A stretch of DNA of 50,552 nt, taken from Candidatus Eiseniibacteriota bacterium (GTDB taxonomy: Bacteria; Eisenbacteria; RBG-16-71-46; SZUA-252). The notes under the pieces were generated by a model. The model worked only from the letters and a program-made list of their open reading frames with translations. It had not been told where the DNA came from and did not search any database. The stretch's first letter is position 1, and every line of letters starts with the position of its first letter. The translations under genes and the position numbers were made by a program. Below are positions 1 to 7,971 of the stretch, in pieces. Location: positions 1 to 50,552 of the forward strand of contig QJVW01000051.1 in NCBI GenBank assembly GCA_003235575.1. The letters are read 5' to 3'.

Positions 1-1122
1 CTCTTCGCGGACGAGGCTCCTCCGCCCGGCTGGGGGCACGACGACCTGGCGTATGGCTACGGTGCGGTCGTGGGCCCCGTGCTGGCGAACGGAAACGCCG
101 TGCTGGTTCGCGCGGAGGAGTCCCGCGGGCGCATCCGCCTGACCCTGGATCCGCCGGAAGTGCCGCTTCGAGTTCGCGACGCGGGCATCAAGATCGGGCC
201 GCCCAGGGGCGGCGGCTGGCTGGTGCCGCGTTGGAACGGGGGTCGTACTACGGTCTTGCTGCGGGGCGTGGTTCCGCGCGGTGGAACCGTTCTTCGCAAC
301 GTGGCAATGGCCGATCCCGATTCCGCCGCGGCGGTGCTGTTTCTCGCGTCCTTGCGCCGAGAAGGTGTCGACGTGGGGAAGGTCTCGATCAAATTCCTAC
401 TCCCGAGCGAAGGGGATGACGACGTCGCGGCGCCGGAGAAGCGGAGCCACGCGCCCCAGCCGTTGGCTGGCGACTGGGACGCGGTCGCGACGATCGCTTC
501 GTGGGACTCCGTGGGCGCCGATCGTTACCGCATCGTCGGGACCCTGGAGTCGCCCACGCTGCGGCACGCCATCGCCGTCGTCGCGGCGCACAGCCTGAAC
601 GCCGAATCGGAGGGACTCCTTCGCCTCGCCGGTCCCGAGGCCAGACTCCGGACCCGCCACGACGGCATTCAGGAGGCGATGAGGCTCGCGGCCGAAGCCG
701 GGATCGACACGCTCGATCTCTCGCTCGTGGACGGCTCGGGGCTCTCCCCGTTCAATCTCGCCAGCCCGCGCGCCGTGGTTCGCTGGCTGGAGGTGCTGGA
801 ATCCGACTCGTTGACCCGGGGCGCCTTGCGGGAGGGGCTGCCGGAGCCCGGGAAGCCGGGGACGCTGGAGCACCGATTCGAGGCGTTCCCGCCCGGGGCC
901 TCGCTGCACGCGAAGACCGGCAGCCTGACGAACGTGACGGCGCTTTCCGGCTACGCCACGACGCTCGAGGGGGAAACCGTGATCTTTTCCATGCTGACCA
1001 ACGGCGCCCGTCGGACGGTTTCGTCGATGCGAAACGCGGAGGAGCGGTTGGTCGAGTTCCTGGCCCGCGTTCCACGCGACCGCCGGCCCCGGATCGATCC
1101 GCCGGGAGTGCCGCCGCGATGA
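1..1122 (+). CDS. dacB: D-alanyl-D-alanine carboxypeptidase/endopeptidase, PBP4 (peptidase S13) family, 5'-truncated by window
   Basis: The reading frame is open from base 1, so the N-terminal part with the SxxK nucleophile motif lies outside the window. The visible 373 residues hold the later marks of S13 penicillin-binding proteins: an SLN triad (SxN motif) in AHSLNAESEGLL, the DGSGLSPFN segment, and the KTG box in LHAKTGSLTNV. The early part DDLAYGYGAVVGP..NGN also matches PBP4 proteins. Family members are periplasmic enzymes that trim the terminal D-Ala of peptidoglycan stem peptides or cut cross-links. The stop overlaps the next start (ATGA at 1119), so it is translationally coupled to an LD-carboxypeptidase gene. 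That pairing supports a role in peptidoglycan turnover. Confidence 0.88.
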   Translation, partial: LFADEAPPPGWGHDDLAYGYGAVVGPVLANGNAVLVRAEESRGRIRLTLDPPEVPLRVRDAGIKIGPPRGGGWLVPRWNGGRTTVLLRGVVPRGGTVLRNVAMADPDSAAAVLFLASLRREGVDVGKVSIKFLLPSEGDDDVAAPEKRSHAPQPLAGDWDAVATIASWDSVGADRYRIVGTLESPTLRHAIAVVAAHSLNAESEGLLRLAGPEARLRTRHDGIQEAMRLAAEAGIDTLDLSLVDGSGLSPFNLASPRAVVRWLEVLESDSLTRGALREGLPEPGKPGTLEHRFEAFPPGASLHAKTGSLTNVTALSGYATTLEGETVIFSMLTNGARRTVSSMRNAEERLVEFLARVPRDRRPRIDPPGVPPR

Positions 1123-2060
1123 GCCGCCCTTCGTCCCCGGTTCGGCCGCGCGCGCTCCGTCGCGGCGACCGTATCGCGATCGTCGCGCCCTCGGGGCCCG
1201 TCGACCGCGCCCTCGTCACGAAAGGCGCCCGTGTTCTGGAGGACGCGGGGTACCGCGTCGTCTGGGGACGTCACGTTTTCGAGCGGCGTGGCCACCTCGC
1301 GGGGACCGACCGGGCCCGATTGGCCGACTTGAACCGCGCGCTGCGGGACCCCGCGATCCGGGCTGTCGTCATGGCGCGCGGCGGCTACGGCACGATGCGC
1401 CTGGGCCAGGGCGTGGATTGGAAGGCGATGAAGCGCGATCCGAAGGTATTCGCGGGCTTCTCCGACGCGACCTACCTGCACGCCCTATTCGCGATCAAAT
1501 CGGGTGTCCGCACCCTGCATGGCCCGAATATCCAGGGCTTCGGCGAGCGTTCCCGCAGGGAAGCGGGGCGATGGCTGGCGTGGATTACCGACCCGCGACC
1601 GGACCTCGCGCGAAGGACCCTCCGCGCGACGAAGCATCTTGCGGGGCCTCGGGCCATCGTTCGGGGCAGGGTATGGGGCGGGAACCTCGTCCTCGTTCAT
1701 TTCGCGGCCATGGCGGGGCTCCTGCCCGCCCTTCGGGGAGTCATCCTCTTCCTCGAGGAGGTGAACGAGGCTCCGTATCGCGTGGACAGTCTCCTCGCCT
1801 CGCTGCGCCAGGGGGGGCACCTGCGAGGGGTCCGCGGCGTCGTCCTGGGGGGCTTTACGGGATGCAGGCCGCTGCGACGGGGTCGGGAGCTGTCGCTGCG
1901 GGACGTCCTGCTGGACCACCTTGGACCGCTTGGCGTGCCCGTGCTCTCTGGGTTACCGGCCGGGCACGGTCGCCGGAACGCGCCGTTTCCACTGGGCGCC
2001 CGCGCCGTCCTCGACCCCCGGCATCGGACACTGGTCTTCGAGGAAGGGCTCGTTTCCTAG
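1119..2060 (+). CDS. ldcA: LD-carboxypeptidase (peptidase S66, LdcA/MccF family)
   Basis: The 313-residue protein has the S66 pattern: an N-terminal GDRIAIVAPSGP strand, the nucleophile Ser115 in GFSDAT, the acidic segment LEEVNEAPYRVD (Glu213-Glu217) and His283 in PAGHGRRN, giving the Ser-Glu-His triad expected of the family. S66 enzymes remove D-Ala from tetrapeptides during cytoplasmic recycling of murein. MccF relatives cleave microcin C-type acyl-sulfamoyl adenylates instead, and the sequence alone does not separate the two. The ATG lies inside the stop of the preceding PBP4 gene, so recycling is the more likely job. The gene converges on gdhA with only seven bases between the stop codons. 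Confidence 0.85.
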   Translation: MSRPSSPVRPRALRRGDRIAIVAPSGPVDRALVTKGARVLEDAGYRVVWGRHVFERRGHLAGTDRARLADLNRALRDPAIRAVVMARGGYGTMRLGQGVDWKAMKRDPKVFAGFSDATYLHALFAIKSGVRTLHGPNIQGFGERSRREAGRWLAWITDPRPDLARRTLRATKHLAGPRAIVRGRVWGGNLVLVHFAAMAGLLPALRGVILFLEEVNEAPYRVDSLLASLRQGGHLRGVRGVVLGGFTGCRPLRRGRELSLRDVLLDHLGPLGVPVLSGLPAGHGRRNAPFPLGARAVLDPRHRTLVFEEGLVS

Positions 2061-2067
2061 AATCGTG

Positions 2068-3369
2068 CTAGGCGTACACCCCGCGGAGCATGATCACGTC
2101 CACGACGCGCTTGATCGCGAGCATGAACGCGGCGACCCGGAACGATACCTTGTGCTCGTCCGCCATGTTCGCCACGTCGTGGAACGCGTCGACCATGATC
2201 TGCTCGAGCCTGGAGTTCACCTCGTCCTCGCGCCAGAAGAGCCCCTGACGATCTTGGACCCATTCGAAGTACGAGACCGTGACGCCCCCACTGTTGGCCA
2301 GGATGTCGGGGACGACCAGGACCCCGTTCTTATTGAGGATCTTGTCGGCCGGCGTGGTCGTCGGGCCGTTCGCCCCTTCGGCGACGATGCGCGCGTTGAT
2401 GCGGCCGGCGTTCGCCTGGGTGATCTGGTTTTCCAGCGCGGCCGGGATGAGGACGTCGCAGGGGATCTCGAGGAGCTTCTTGCCGTCGATGGGCTCCGCG
2501 CCGGGGAAACCCGCGACGGTGCGATGTTCGGCGACGTGCTTCTGAAGGGCCGGAATGTCCAGGCCGGAGGGGAGATGGATGCCCCCTCCGACGTCGCTGA
2601 CGGCGATGATTTTGGCGCCGTCCTTCGCCAACAGATCGGCCGCCACAGAGCCGACGTTCCCGAATCCCTGTATGACGACGGTCGCCTTGTCGAGGGCGAG
2701 TCCGATCCGCTTGGCCGCCTCGCGAACGCAGAAGAGAACCCCGCGGCCGGTCGCTTCGCGGCGGCCGGCGGACCCCCCGATCAGGAGCGGCTTGCCCGTG
2801 ACCACCGAGGTCACGGTGTGTCGCGCGTGCATCGAGTAGGTATCCATGATCCACGCCATCGTCTGCTCGTTGGTGTTCACGTCGGGGGCGGGCACGTCGC
2901 GCTCGGGGCCGAAGACGTCGATGAGATCCGCGACGTAGCGCCGCGTCAGACGCTCGAGTTCCGTCTTCGACAGGGTCGTCGGATCGCAGGAGATGCCGCC
3001 CTTTCCGCCGCCGAACGGAATGCCGACGACGGCGCACTTCCAGGTCATCCAAGCCGCCAGCGCCGTCACTTCTTCCAGCGTGACGTCGGGGTGGTAGCGG
3101 ATTCCTCCCTTGGCGGGTCCACGGACGATGGAGTGCTGCACGCGATATCCGGTGAAGACGCGGAAGGAGCCGTCATCCATATGGACCGGCAGCTTCACGA
3201 TGGTCGCGCGGCGGGGCTGCTTGATGATCTGGAGGATCGCGGGATCGAGCTTCAAGCGGGCGGCCGCTTCCTCGAACTGAATGTGGGCGTTCTCGAGGGG
3301 ATCGAGCTCCCGTTGAATGCCGGATCCCATGTCCATGCCGGTTGAGTCTGTCATGCTCTCGGTATCCAT
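2068..3369 (-). CDS. gdhA: glutamate dehydrogenase (Glu/Leu/Phe/Val dehydrogenase family)
   Basis: The gene encodes about 433 residues. The family signature with the catalytic lysine is [13 protein letters not shown], the upstream substrate-binding Lys is in MTWKCAVVG, and the C-terminal NAD(P) domain starts with [15 protein letters not shown]. The enzyme reversibly deaminates glutamate to 2-oxoglutarate; cofactor preference cannot be read here. I chose the ATG at 3369 because it gives the usual family length. ATG at 3354, with GAGAG just upstream, and GTG at 3426 are also in frame. A TAAAAT box at 3454-3449 could be its -10 element. The gene stands alone on the minus strand, divergent from the rhomboid gene. 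Confidence 0.9.
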   Translation of the reverse strand: MDTESMTDSTGMDMGSGIQRELDPLENAHIQFEEAAARLKLDPAILQIIKQPRRATIVKLPVHMDDGSFRVFTGYRVQHSIVRGPAKGGIRYHPDVTLEEVTALAAWMTWKCAVVGIPFGGGKGGISCDPTTLSKTELERLTRRYVADLIDVFGPERDVPAPDVNTNEQTMAWIMDTYSMHARHTVTSVVTGKPLLIGGSAGRREATGRGVLFCVREAAKRIGLALDKATVVIQGFGNVGSVAADLLAKDGAKIIAVSDVGGGIHLPSGLDIPALQKHVAEHRTVAGFPGAEPIDGKKLLEIPCDVLIPAALENQITQANAGRINARIVAEGANGPTTTPADKILNKNGVLVVPDILANSGGVTVSYFEWVQDRQGLFWREDEVNSRLEQIMVDAFHDVANMADEHKVSFRVAAFMLAIKRVVDVIMLRGVYA

Positions 3370-3448
3370 TCTCGTCCTGGCCCGCCAGGGGCCCCCGTCG
3401 CCGGTGGGCCCGGCGGGGAAGTTCACCGTAAGTTACGAAAACGCTTCA

Positions 3449-3454
3449 ATTTTA
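3449..3454 (-). promoter_or_regulatory. possible -10 box for gdhA
   Basis: The minus strand reads TAAAAT here, in the 126-base AT-richer gap between gdhA and the divergent rhomboid gene. No convincing -35 box lies 16-18 bases upstream, so this is tentative. Nothing else stands out in the gap. Confidence 0.25.
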
Positions 3455-3495
3455 GGCCCGACGTAGTGTAGAGAAGTCCCCAGGAGCGATCAAGC

Positions 3496-4734
3496 GTGTA
3501 CTACTTCTATTGGCTTCCCATAGGGACCGACGCGAAGGTCCGGCGCATACCCTGGGTCACCGTGGCGATCGCGGTCGCCAACGGGGCGCTTTTCGCCGCC
3601 CTGCACTTGACCCCGGGGGCGGTCGCGGCGTCGTACGGCTGGGCGTTCAAGGCGGCGCATCCGACGGTCGGATCGGCGATCGCATCGCTGTTCCTCCACG
3701 CCGACCCGATGCACCTGATCGGGAACATGGTGTTCCTGGGCGTCTTCGGGCCGCCCCTGGAAACGCGGATCGGCGGGCTTCGCTTCGCGATCTGCTACCT
3801 CGCCTGCGGCTGGCTGTCCAACCTCGCGCAGGCCGCGACGATCCTCTCCCTGAGCCCCGGCCTGGCAGCCGCTCCGATCGTGGGGGCCTCCGGCGCGATT
3901 TCCGGTCTCATGGGGCTCTTCCTCGTCCGGCTTCACTTCGCCCACCTTCGGTTCGCGTCCGTCACGATGCTCCTCCTGCACGGCGTGGTGCGGCCGACGC
4001 GCTTCACCTTGCCGGCCACGGCGGGCATCGGGCTCTGGTTCGCGCTGACGATCGCGCAGGCGCTCGCGATCGAGGCGCCCGCGACCGCCTACGTCGCGCA
4101 CCTTGGGGGCGCGGCCCTGGGGGCTGTCTTCGGGTTGGCCATGGGGCTCGTCCCCGAGTCCCGACTGGAGCACCTGCTCACCAAGGGACGACGCTACGCC
4201 GAGCGGGGTGAGTGGTTCGCGGCCCTTGGCGAGCTCGAAGCGTATTTGGCCCGCGTTCCGGGAGACGCCGACGTCCTCGTGGAGGCGGCGCGGATCCAGC
4301 GCGTCACCCGGCAGGAACGCCAGGCCGCCGAGCGTTTCCGTGAAGCGATTCGACTCTGGTTGGAGGGGGGAGCCCGGCGCAAGGCGTGCGACGCGTACGA
4401 GGAGATGAAGCGGCTGCTGGGCCCCGATGCGGGGCTGCCTCCGACGGATCTGCTGCGCGTCGCGCGCGCCAACGAGGAACTGGGGAGGTCCGGGGACGCC
4501 AGCCGCGCCTACGAAGCGTACGGAAGGCGCTATCCGGAGCGTCACGCGGCCATCCTGGCCCTGCTCAAGTCCGCCGACATCGAGCGGAGGCTCCTGAACA
4601 ACCCCGGACGGGCGCGCTACCTGTACGAGGAGATCCTACGGCGGCCCCTGCGGGCCGACATCCGCGACGTGGCCGAAGCACGCCGCCGGGCCGCCGAGGA
4701 GCTCCTGGAGCGGCATGCCGCGGCCGCTGGATGA
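3496..4734 (+). CDS. rhomboid-family intramembrane serine protease with C-terminal TPR-like domain
   Basis: The protein has 412 residues starting at GTG 3496, with AGGAG nine bases upstream. Residues 1-225 are a hydrophobic six-segment rhomboid core: HADPMHLIGN (His68, His73, Asn77), the catalytic Ser132 in VGASGAISG, and the partner His202 in AHLGG. The start MYYFYWLPIGTD resembles a common bacterial rhomboid N-terminus. Residues about 225-412 are soluble, helical and TPR-like, with repeated small/large alternation such as RYAERGEWFAALGELEAYL. The protease would cut membrane proteins within the bilayer; the helical tail is probably a cytoplasmic protein-binding arm. Substrates are unknown. 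The gene converges on a small exported-protein gene. Confidence 0.85.
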   Translation: MYYFYWLPIGTDAKVRRIPWVTVAIAVANGALFAALHLTPGAVAASYGWAFKAAHPTVGSAIASLFLHADPMHLIGNMVFLGVFGPPLETRIGGLRFAICYLACGWLSNLAQAATILSLSPGLAAAPIVGASGAISGLMGLFLVRLHFAHLRFASVTMLLLHGVVRPTRFTLPATAGIGLWFALTIAQALAIEAPATAYVAHLGGAALGAVFGLAMGLVPESRLEHLLTKGRRYAERGEWFAALGELEAYLARVPGDADVLVEAARIQRVTRQERQAAERFREAIRLWLEGGARRKACDAYEEMKRLLGPDAGLPPTDLLRVARANEELGRSGDASRAYEAYGRRYPERHAAILALLKSADIERRLLNNPGRARYLYEEILRRPLRADIRDVAEARRRAAEELLERHAAAAG

Positions 4735-4750
4735 GCCCCGCCCCGGCGCC

Positions 4751-5299
4751 CTACCGGAGGCAGTCGAGTTCGGTGAGTTCCTTGTTTCGGTTCGCCGACC
4801 CGAATAGATAGATCCGGAACTGCCGGCCGGGCGTGTACGCCGTTCGCGGCACGCAGGGGGAAATCAGGTGATGCTCCTGGCTCGCCTTGCTCTCCCGCAG
4901 GACCACTTCCTTCGCGATGAGGTTGCGATCCGGCGCGATGAACCACAGGAGCGCGGTGTCGTCCGCATTCAGGTCGTAGATCGCCCGCAGCTGGTAAATT
5001 CCGTTCCCGTCCGTGCTGGCGGTGCCGACGAGGTTGCCGTCGACGATGAGCTTCACGAGCACGTTGGGGAGGGGGCGCTCCTTGATGTCGAGCACGACGC
5101 CCTCGAAGGTCGACACGGGGCGGGAGATGCCCAGCGATTGGAACTCGGCGGCCGCTCCGGAGCGTTCATCGAAGGGGGGGCGCGGGTCCGTGGTCGTGCC
5201 GGGGCCCGACGGCGGGGCGGCGGGGGCGGGGGCTGCGAACGCCACGAAGAGCGTTCCGGCGGCAAGAATGGCGAGACCTCTCAAGTTCCACCTGCTCAT
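4751..5299 (-). CDS. exported protein with carboxypeptidase-like regulatory (Ig-like) domain, function unknown
   Basis: The 182-residue product begins with a Sec signal (MSRWNLRGLAILAAGTLFVAF, cleavage probably after the APAPAA stretch). A proline-rich linker follows. Residues about 60-125 have the pattern of a carboxypeptidase regulatory-like domain (FEGVVLDIKERPLPNVLVKL ... STDGNGIYQLRAIYDL), a small beta-sandwich common in secreted and outer-membrane proteins. Two cysteines occur near the end. I start at the ATG at 5299 because GGAGG sits eight bases upstream; a longer frame to 5356 has no such site. A strong promoter lies at 5375-5347. No function can be assigned. It is divergent from mreB. 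Confidence 0.75.
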   Translation of the reverse strand: MSRWNLRGLAILAAGTLFVAFAAPAPAAPPSGPGTTTDPRPPFDERSGAAAEFQSLGISRPVSTFEGVVLDIKERPLPNVLVKLIVDGNLVGTASTDGNGIYQLRAIYDLNADDTALLWFIAPDRNLIAKEVVLRESKASQEHHLISPCVPRTAYTPGRQFRIYLFGSANRNKELTELDCLR

Positions 5300-5346
5300 G
5301 GACGATACCTCCGTTAAGGTCGTCGTCGAGGCCGAACTTCTACCCG

Positions 5347-5375
5347 ACGCTACCACCCGTATCTCGGCCTGTCAA
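5347..5375 (-). promoter_or_regulatory. sigma-70-type extended -10 promoter of the exported-protein gene
   Basis: Read on the minus strand: TTGACA (5375-5370), a 17-base spacer and TAGCGT (5352-5347), with TGG just before the -10 (extended -10 TGnTAnnnT). Transcription should begin near 5340, giving a leader of about 40 bases with a GGAGG ribosome site before the ATG at 5299. Confidence 0.8.
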
Positions 5376-5399
5376 CGCACCTTCCATAGGAGAATCGCC

Positions 5400-5429
5400 T
5401 TGCGAGCGTCGCGGGCCGTCTGGTACGGT
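5400..5429 (+). promoter_or_regulatory. sigma-70-type extended -10 promoter of the mreB operon
   Basis: TTGCGA (5400-5405), an 18-base spacer and TACGGT (5424-5429), preceded by TGG to form TGGTACGGT. The predicted start near 5436 gives a leader of about 55 bases with GAAAGGAG nine bases before the mreB ATG. It lies back-to-back with the minus-strand promoter at 5375-5347, so the 192-base gap is a compact divergent promoter region. Confidence 0.7.
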
Positions 5430-5491
5430 CCGCGGGCTCGGCCATCCGAGCTCGCGCATCCACCCGGGTGCGGCGAAAGGAGTCGCCCACC

Positions 5492-6559
5492 ATGTCTACC
5501 CAGGGAGTCCGGGAGGCGCGGATGTTTCTCGATCAAATGATGGGGGTTTTCTCGAACGACGTCGCCATCGACCTCGGGACGGCGAACACCCTCGTGTACC
5601 TTCGCGGCAAGGGGATCGTGCTCAACGAGCCCTCGGTCGTGGCCGTCGATCGCACCACGAACAAGGTGATCGCCGTCGGCAAGGAAGCGAAGAGCATGCT
5701 CGGCCGCACGCCCGACGAAATCGTGGCGGTCCGGCCCCTGAAGGACGGCGTCATCGCCGACTTCGAGAAGACGGAGGATCTCCTCCGGGAGTTGCTCCAC
5801 AAGGCCCTGCGTCGCCGCACGTGGGTGCGCCCGCGCATCATCATCTGCGTTCCCTCCGGCATCACCGAAGTGGAAAAGCGCGCCGTGCAGGACTCGGCCC
5901 AGCACGCCGGCGCCCGCGAGGTGCTGCTCGTCCCCGAACCGATCGCCGCCGCCATCGGCGTCGGCCTCCCCGTTGGAAAGCCGTCGGGGAACATGGTGAT
6001 CGACATCGGGGGCGGGACCACCGAGATCGCGGTGATGGCGCTCAACTCCATCGTGAATCAGCAGTCGATTCGGGTCGGCGGCGACGAGATGGACGAGGCG
6101 ATCGTCCAGTACGTCAAGAAGGCCTACAACCTCCTGATCGGCGAGCAGACGGCGGAGGTCATCAAGATCCGCATCGGCTCGGCCTTCCGCCTGGAGCAGG
6201 AGGAGGAAATGGAGATCAAGGGGCGCGACCTGGTGAACGGCATCCCGAAGACCATGAAGCTCTCTTCGGTGGAGGTCCGCGAGGCCCTGAACGAACCATT
6301 GCAGCAGATCGTGGAAGCCCTTCACCAGTCCCTGGAGAAGACGCCTCCCGAGCTCGCATCCGATATCGTCGACCGGGGCATCGTCATGACCGGCGGCGGG
6401 TCGCTGCTGCGCGGCATCGATATCCTGCTGCGCGAGTCGACCAATCTCCCGATCACCGTCGCCGAGGATCCGCTCTCCTGCGTGGTTCTTGGAACGGGCA
6501 AGATCCTCGACGACCCGACCCAGTACGAAAAGGTGCTCATGTCGGTAGTTCGCGACTGA
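5492..6559 (+). CDS. mreB: rod-shape-determining actin homologue MreB
   Basis: The product of 355 residues opens, after a short lead, with FSNDVAIDLGTANTLVYLRG, the MreB phosphate-1 loop. It also has the phosphate-2 loop (VIDIGGGTTEIAV) and the adenosine motif region (VMTGGGSLLRGID). MreB polymers on the inner face of the membrane guide the elongation complex. The ATG at 5492 is chosen over the upstream in-frame GTG at 5468 because GAAAGGAG precedes it at normal distance. It is the first gene of the mreB-mreC-mreD-mrdA-rodA cluster and follows its own extended -10 promoter. Confidence 0.97.
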   Translation: MSTQGVREARMFLDQMMGVFSNDVAIDLGTANTLVYLRGKGIVLNEPSVVAVDRTTNKVIAVGKEAKSMLGRTPDEIVAVRPLKDGVIADFEKTEDLLRELLHKALRRRTWVRPRIIICVPSGITEVEKRAVQDSAQHAGAREVLLVPEPIAAAIGVGLPVGKPSGNMVIDIGGGTTEIAVMALNSIVNQQSIRVGGDEMDEAIVQYVKKAYNLLIGEQTAEVIKIRIGSAFRLEQEEEMEIKGRDLVNGIPKTMKLSSVEVREALNEPLQQIVEALHQSLEKTPPELASDIVDRGIVMTGGGSLLRGIDILLRESTNLPITVAEDPLSCVVLGTGKILDDPTQYEKVLMSVVRD

Positions 6560-6578
6560 CGCACGGGGGTGAGCCCCG

Positions 6579-7478
6579 TTGTTCCGCTACCTCCTGACGC
6601 GGCGCACCGACTGGACGGTCTTCATCGTCGCAGTCATCATCTGCCTTAGCCTCATGTTCCTGGAGCGACGGGCTCAAGAGCGCGTCGCCTGGTTTCTGCA
6701 GCATACGGCCCTCGCCCCCGCCGGAGCCGTGGTCGGCTGGATCGACCGCGGTGTCGCCGTCTACTGGGACAATCAACGCCTGCGCCAGCGCGTGGCGTCC
6801 CTCCGCATCGAACTCGACGCCCTGCGCCGGGAGCGCGGCGAGAATGCGCGCTTGCGCCGGCTGCTCGACCTGGAGCAGCGCCATCCCGCCTCCCTGGTGC
6901 CGGCCGATGTTCGGGGACGGGGCCTTGATCGCCTGGGCGGGAGCCTGACCCTGAACAAGGGGGCCGCCGACGGCGTGGTGGCCAACATGGCCGTCCTCAC
7001 GCCGGATGGCCTCGTCGGTCGCGTCGAGCGAACCATTCCGCATCAGGCGCGGGTTCTGACCCTGCTGCATCATGACTGCGCCGTGGCCGTGCGGGTGGCA
7101 CGGACGCGCGTGGAAGGCGTGCTCCGCTGGGAATTCGGCAATCGGCCGCTCCTGCACCTTTACTACGTCTCGTCCCAGGAGGACGTGAAGCCGGGTGACC
7201 TGGTGTTCACGTCCGGCCTGGGCGGCATCTTTCCCGAGGGGCTGCGCATCGGGACGGTCACCCGGGTCGGAATCGAACCGAACGGCCTCATGAAGGAGAT
7301 CGAGGTTCGCCCCTCGGTCGACTTCCGGTCGGTGGAGCAGGTGCTCGTCTACACGCCCCTCGAAGCGGAAGCCGTCGCGCCCGAGGACCTGCTGGGGGAC
7401 GTGGCGCCGGTCGATTCGGTGGGTGCGGACGGGACCGTCCCGGCGACGGCGGACTCCGCGGCGGGAGTCGCTCCGTGA
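6579..7478 (+). CDS. mreC: rod-shape-determining protein MreC
   Basis: The 299-residue product has a short cytoplasmic start, one transmembrane segment (residues about 12-28), a coiled-coil stretch (LRQRVASLRIELDALRRE) and the two-lobed beta-barrel domain of MreC (LTPDGLVGRVERTIPHQARV; GDLVFTSGLGGIFPEG). The last 45 residues are a low-complexity Ala/Val/Asp tail. MreC is the periplasmic scaffold linking MreB/MreD to PBP2-RodA. The start is a TTG at 6579, the only one giving the N-terminal anchor, seven bases after GGGGGTGAG. Its stop overlaps the mreD start. Confidence 0.95.
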   Translation: MFRYLLTRRTDWTVFIVAVIICLSLMFLERRAQERVAWFLQHTALAPAGAVVGWIDRGVAVYWDNQRLRQRVASLRIELDALRRERGENARLRRLLDLEQRHPASLVPADVRGRGLDRLGGSLTLNKGAADGVVANMAVLTPDGLVGRVERTIPHQARVLTLLHHDCAVAVRVARTRVEGVLRWEFGNRPLLHLYYVSSQEDVKPGDLVFTSGLGGIFPEGLRIGTVTRVGIEPNGLMKEIEVRPSVDFRSVEQVLVYTPLEAEAVAPEDLLGDVAPVDSVGADGTVPATADSAAGVAP

Positions 7479-7969
7479 AGGGTCTCCGCGACGCGTTGAT
7501 CTTCATCCTGGTCCTGGTCCTCCAGTCGACTGTGCTCTATCGCATGGAGATCTCCGGAATCCGGCCGGACCTTCTGGTCGCGTTCGTGGTTTATTTCGGA
7601 TGGATGCGCGGGCCGACGGCGGGAGCCCTCGGCGGGTTCGGAATCGGTCTCGTCCAGGACCTGGACGCGGCGGGCCCCCTCGGGCTGAACGGCCTGGCGA
7701 AGACGGTCGTGGGCTTCCTCGTCGCGAAGGCGGGGTTCCGCGTGCACCGTTCGAACGTCGGCGTGCGCTTTTCCTTCTTCATGGTCGCGATGCTGCTGCA
7801 TGACTTCATCTACTTCGCGAGCATCACGGGAGGAGACGGCTCGGAGTTCATCCGTCAGATGGCCTTCGTGGCCTTCCCCTCGGCGCTCTACACCACCGTG
7901 GTGACCTTGGTCATTCTGTCGGTGGCGGAACGGTTCACGCACCGGCGAATTCTCGTCGACGAGGAGTAG
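7475..7969 (+). CDS. mreD: rod-shape-determining membrane protein MreD
   Basis: A 164-residue, very hydrophobic protein with five or six predicted membrane segments, starting at GTG 7475 inside the mreC stop (GTGA). The pattern near the N-terminus (LVLQSTVLYRMEISGIRPDLL) is that of MreD. MreD is an inner-membrane partner of MreC in the elongasome. Family sequence conservation is low, so the call leans on size, topology and position between mreC and the PBP2 gene. Confidence 0.9.
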   Translation: MKGLRDALIFILVLVLQSTVLYRMEISGIRPDLLVAFVVYFGWMRGPTAGALGGFGIGLVQDLDAAGPLGLNGLAKTVVGFLVAKAGFRVHRSNVGVRFSFFMVAMLLHDFIYFASITGGDGSEFIRQMAFVAFPSALYTTVVTLVILSVAERFTHRRILVDEE

Positions 7970-7971
7970 TC

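Noticed and set aside
1921-3345. A 474-codon open frame on the plus strand antisense to gdhA
   Set aside because: It mirrors the gdhA codons, is extremely rich in Asp/Val/Gly/Arg, and shows no domain or ribosome site; it is a GC-rich shadow frame.
3427-3495. A sigma-70 promoter for the rhomboid gene (TAGTGT at about 3464)
   Set aside because: No acceptable -35 lies 16-18 bases upstream, so I could not support it.
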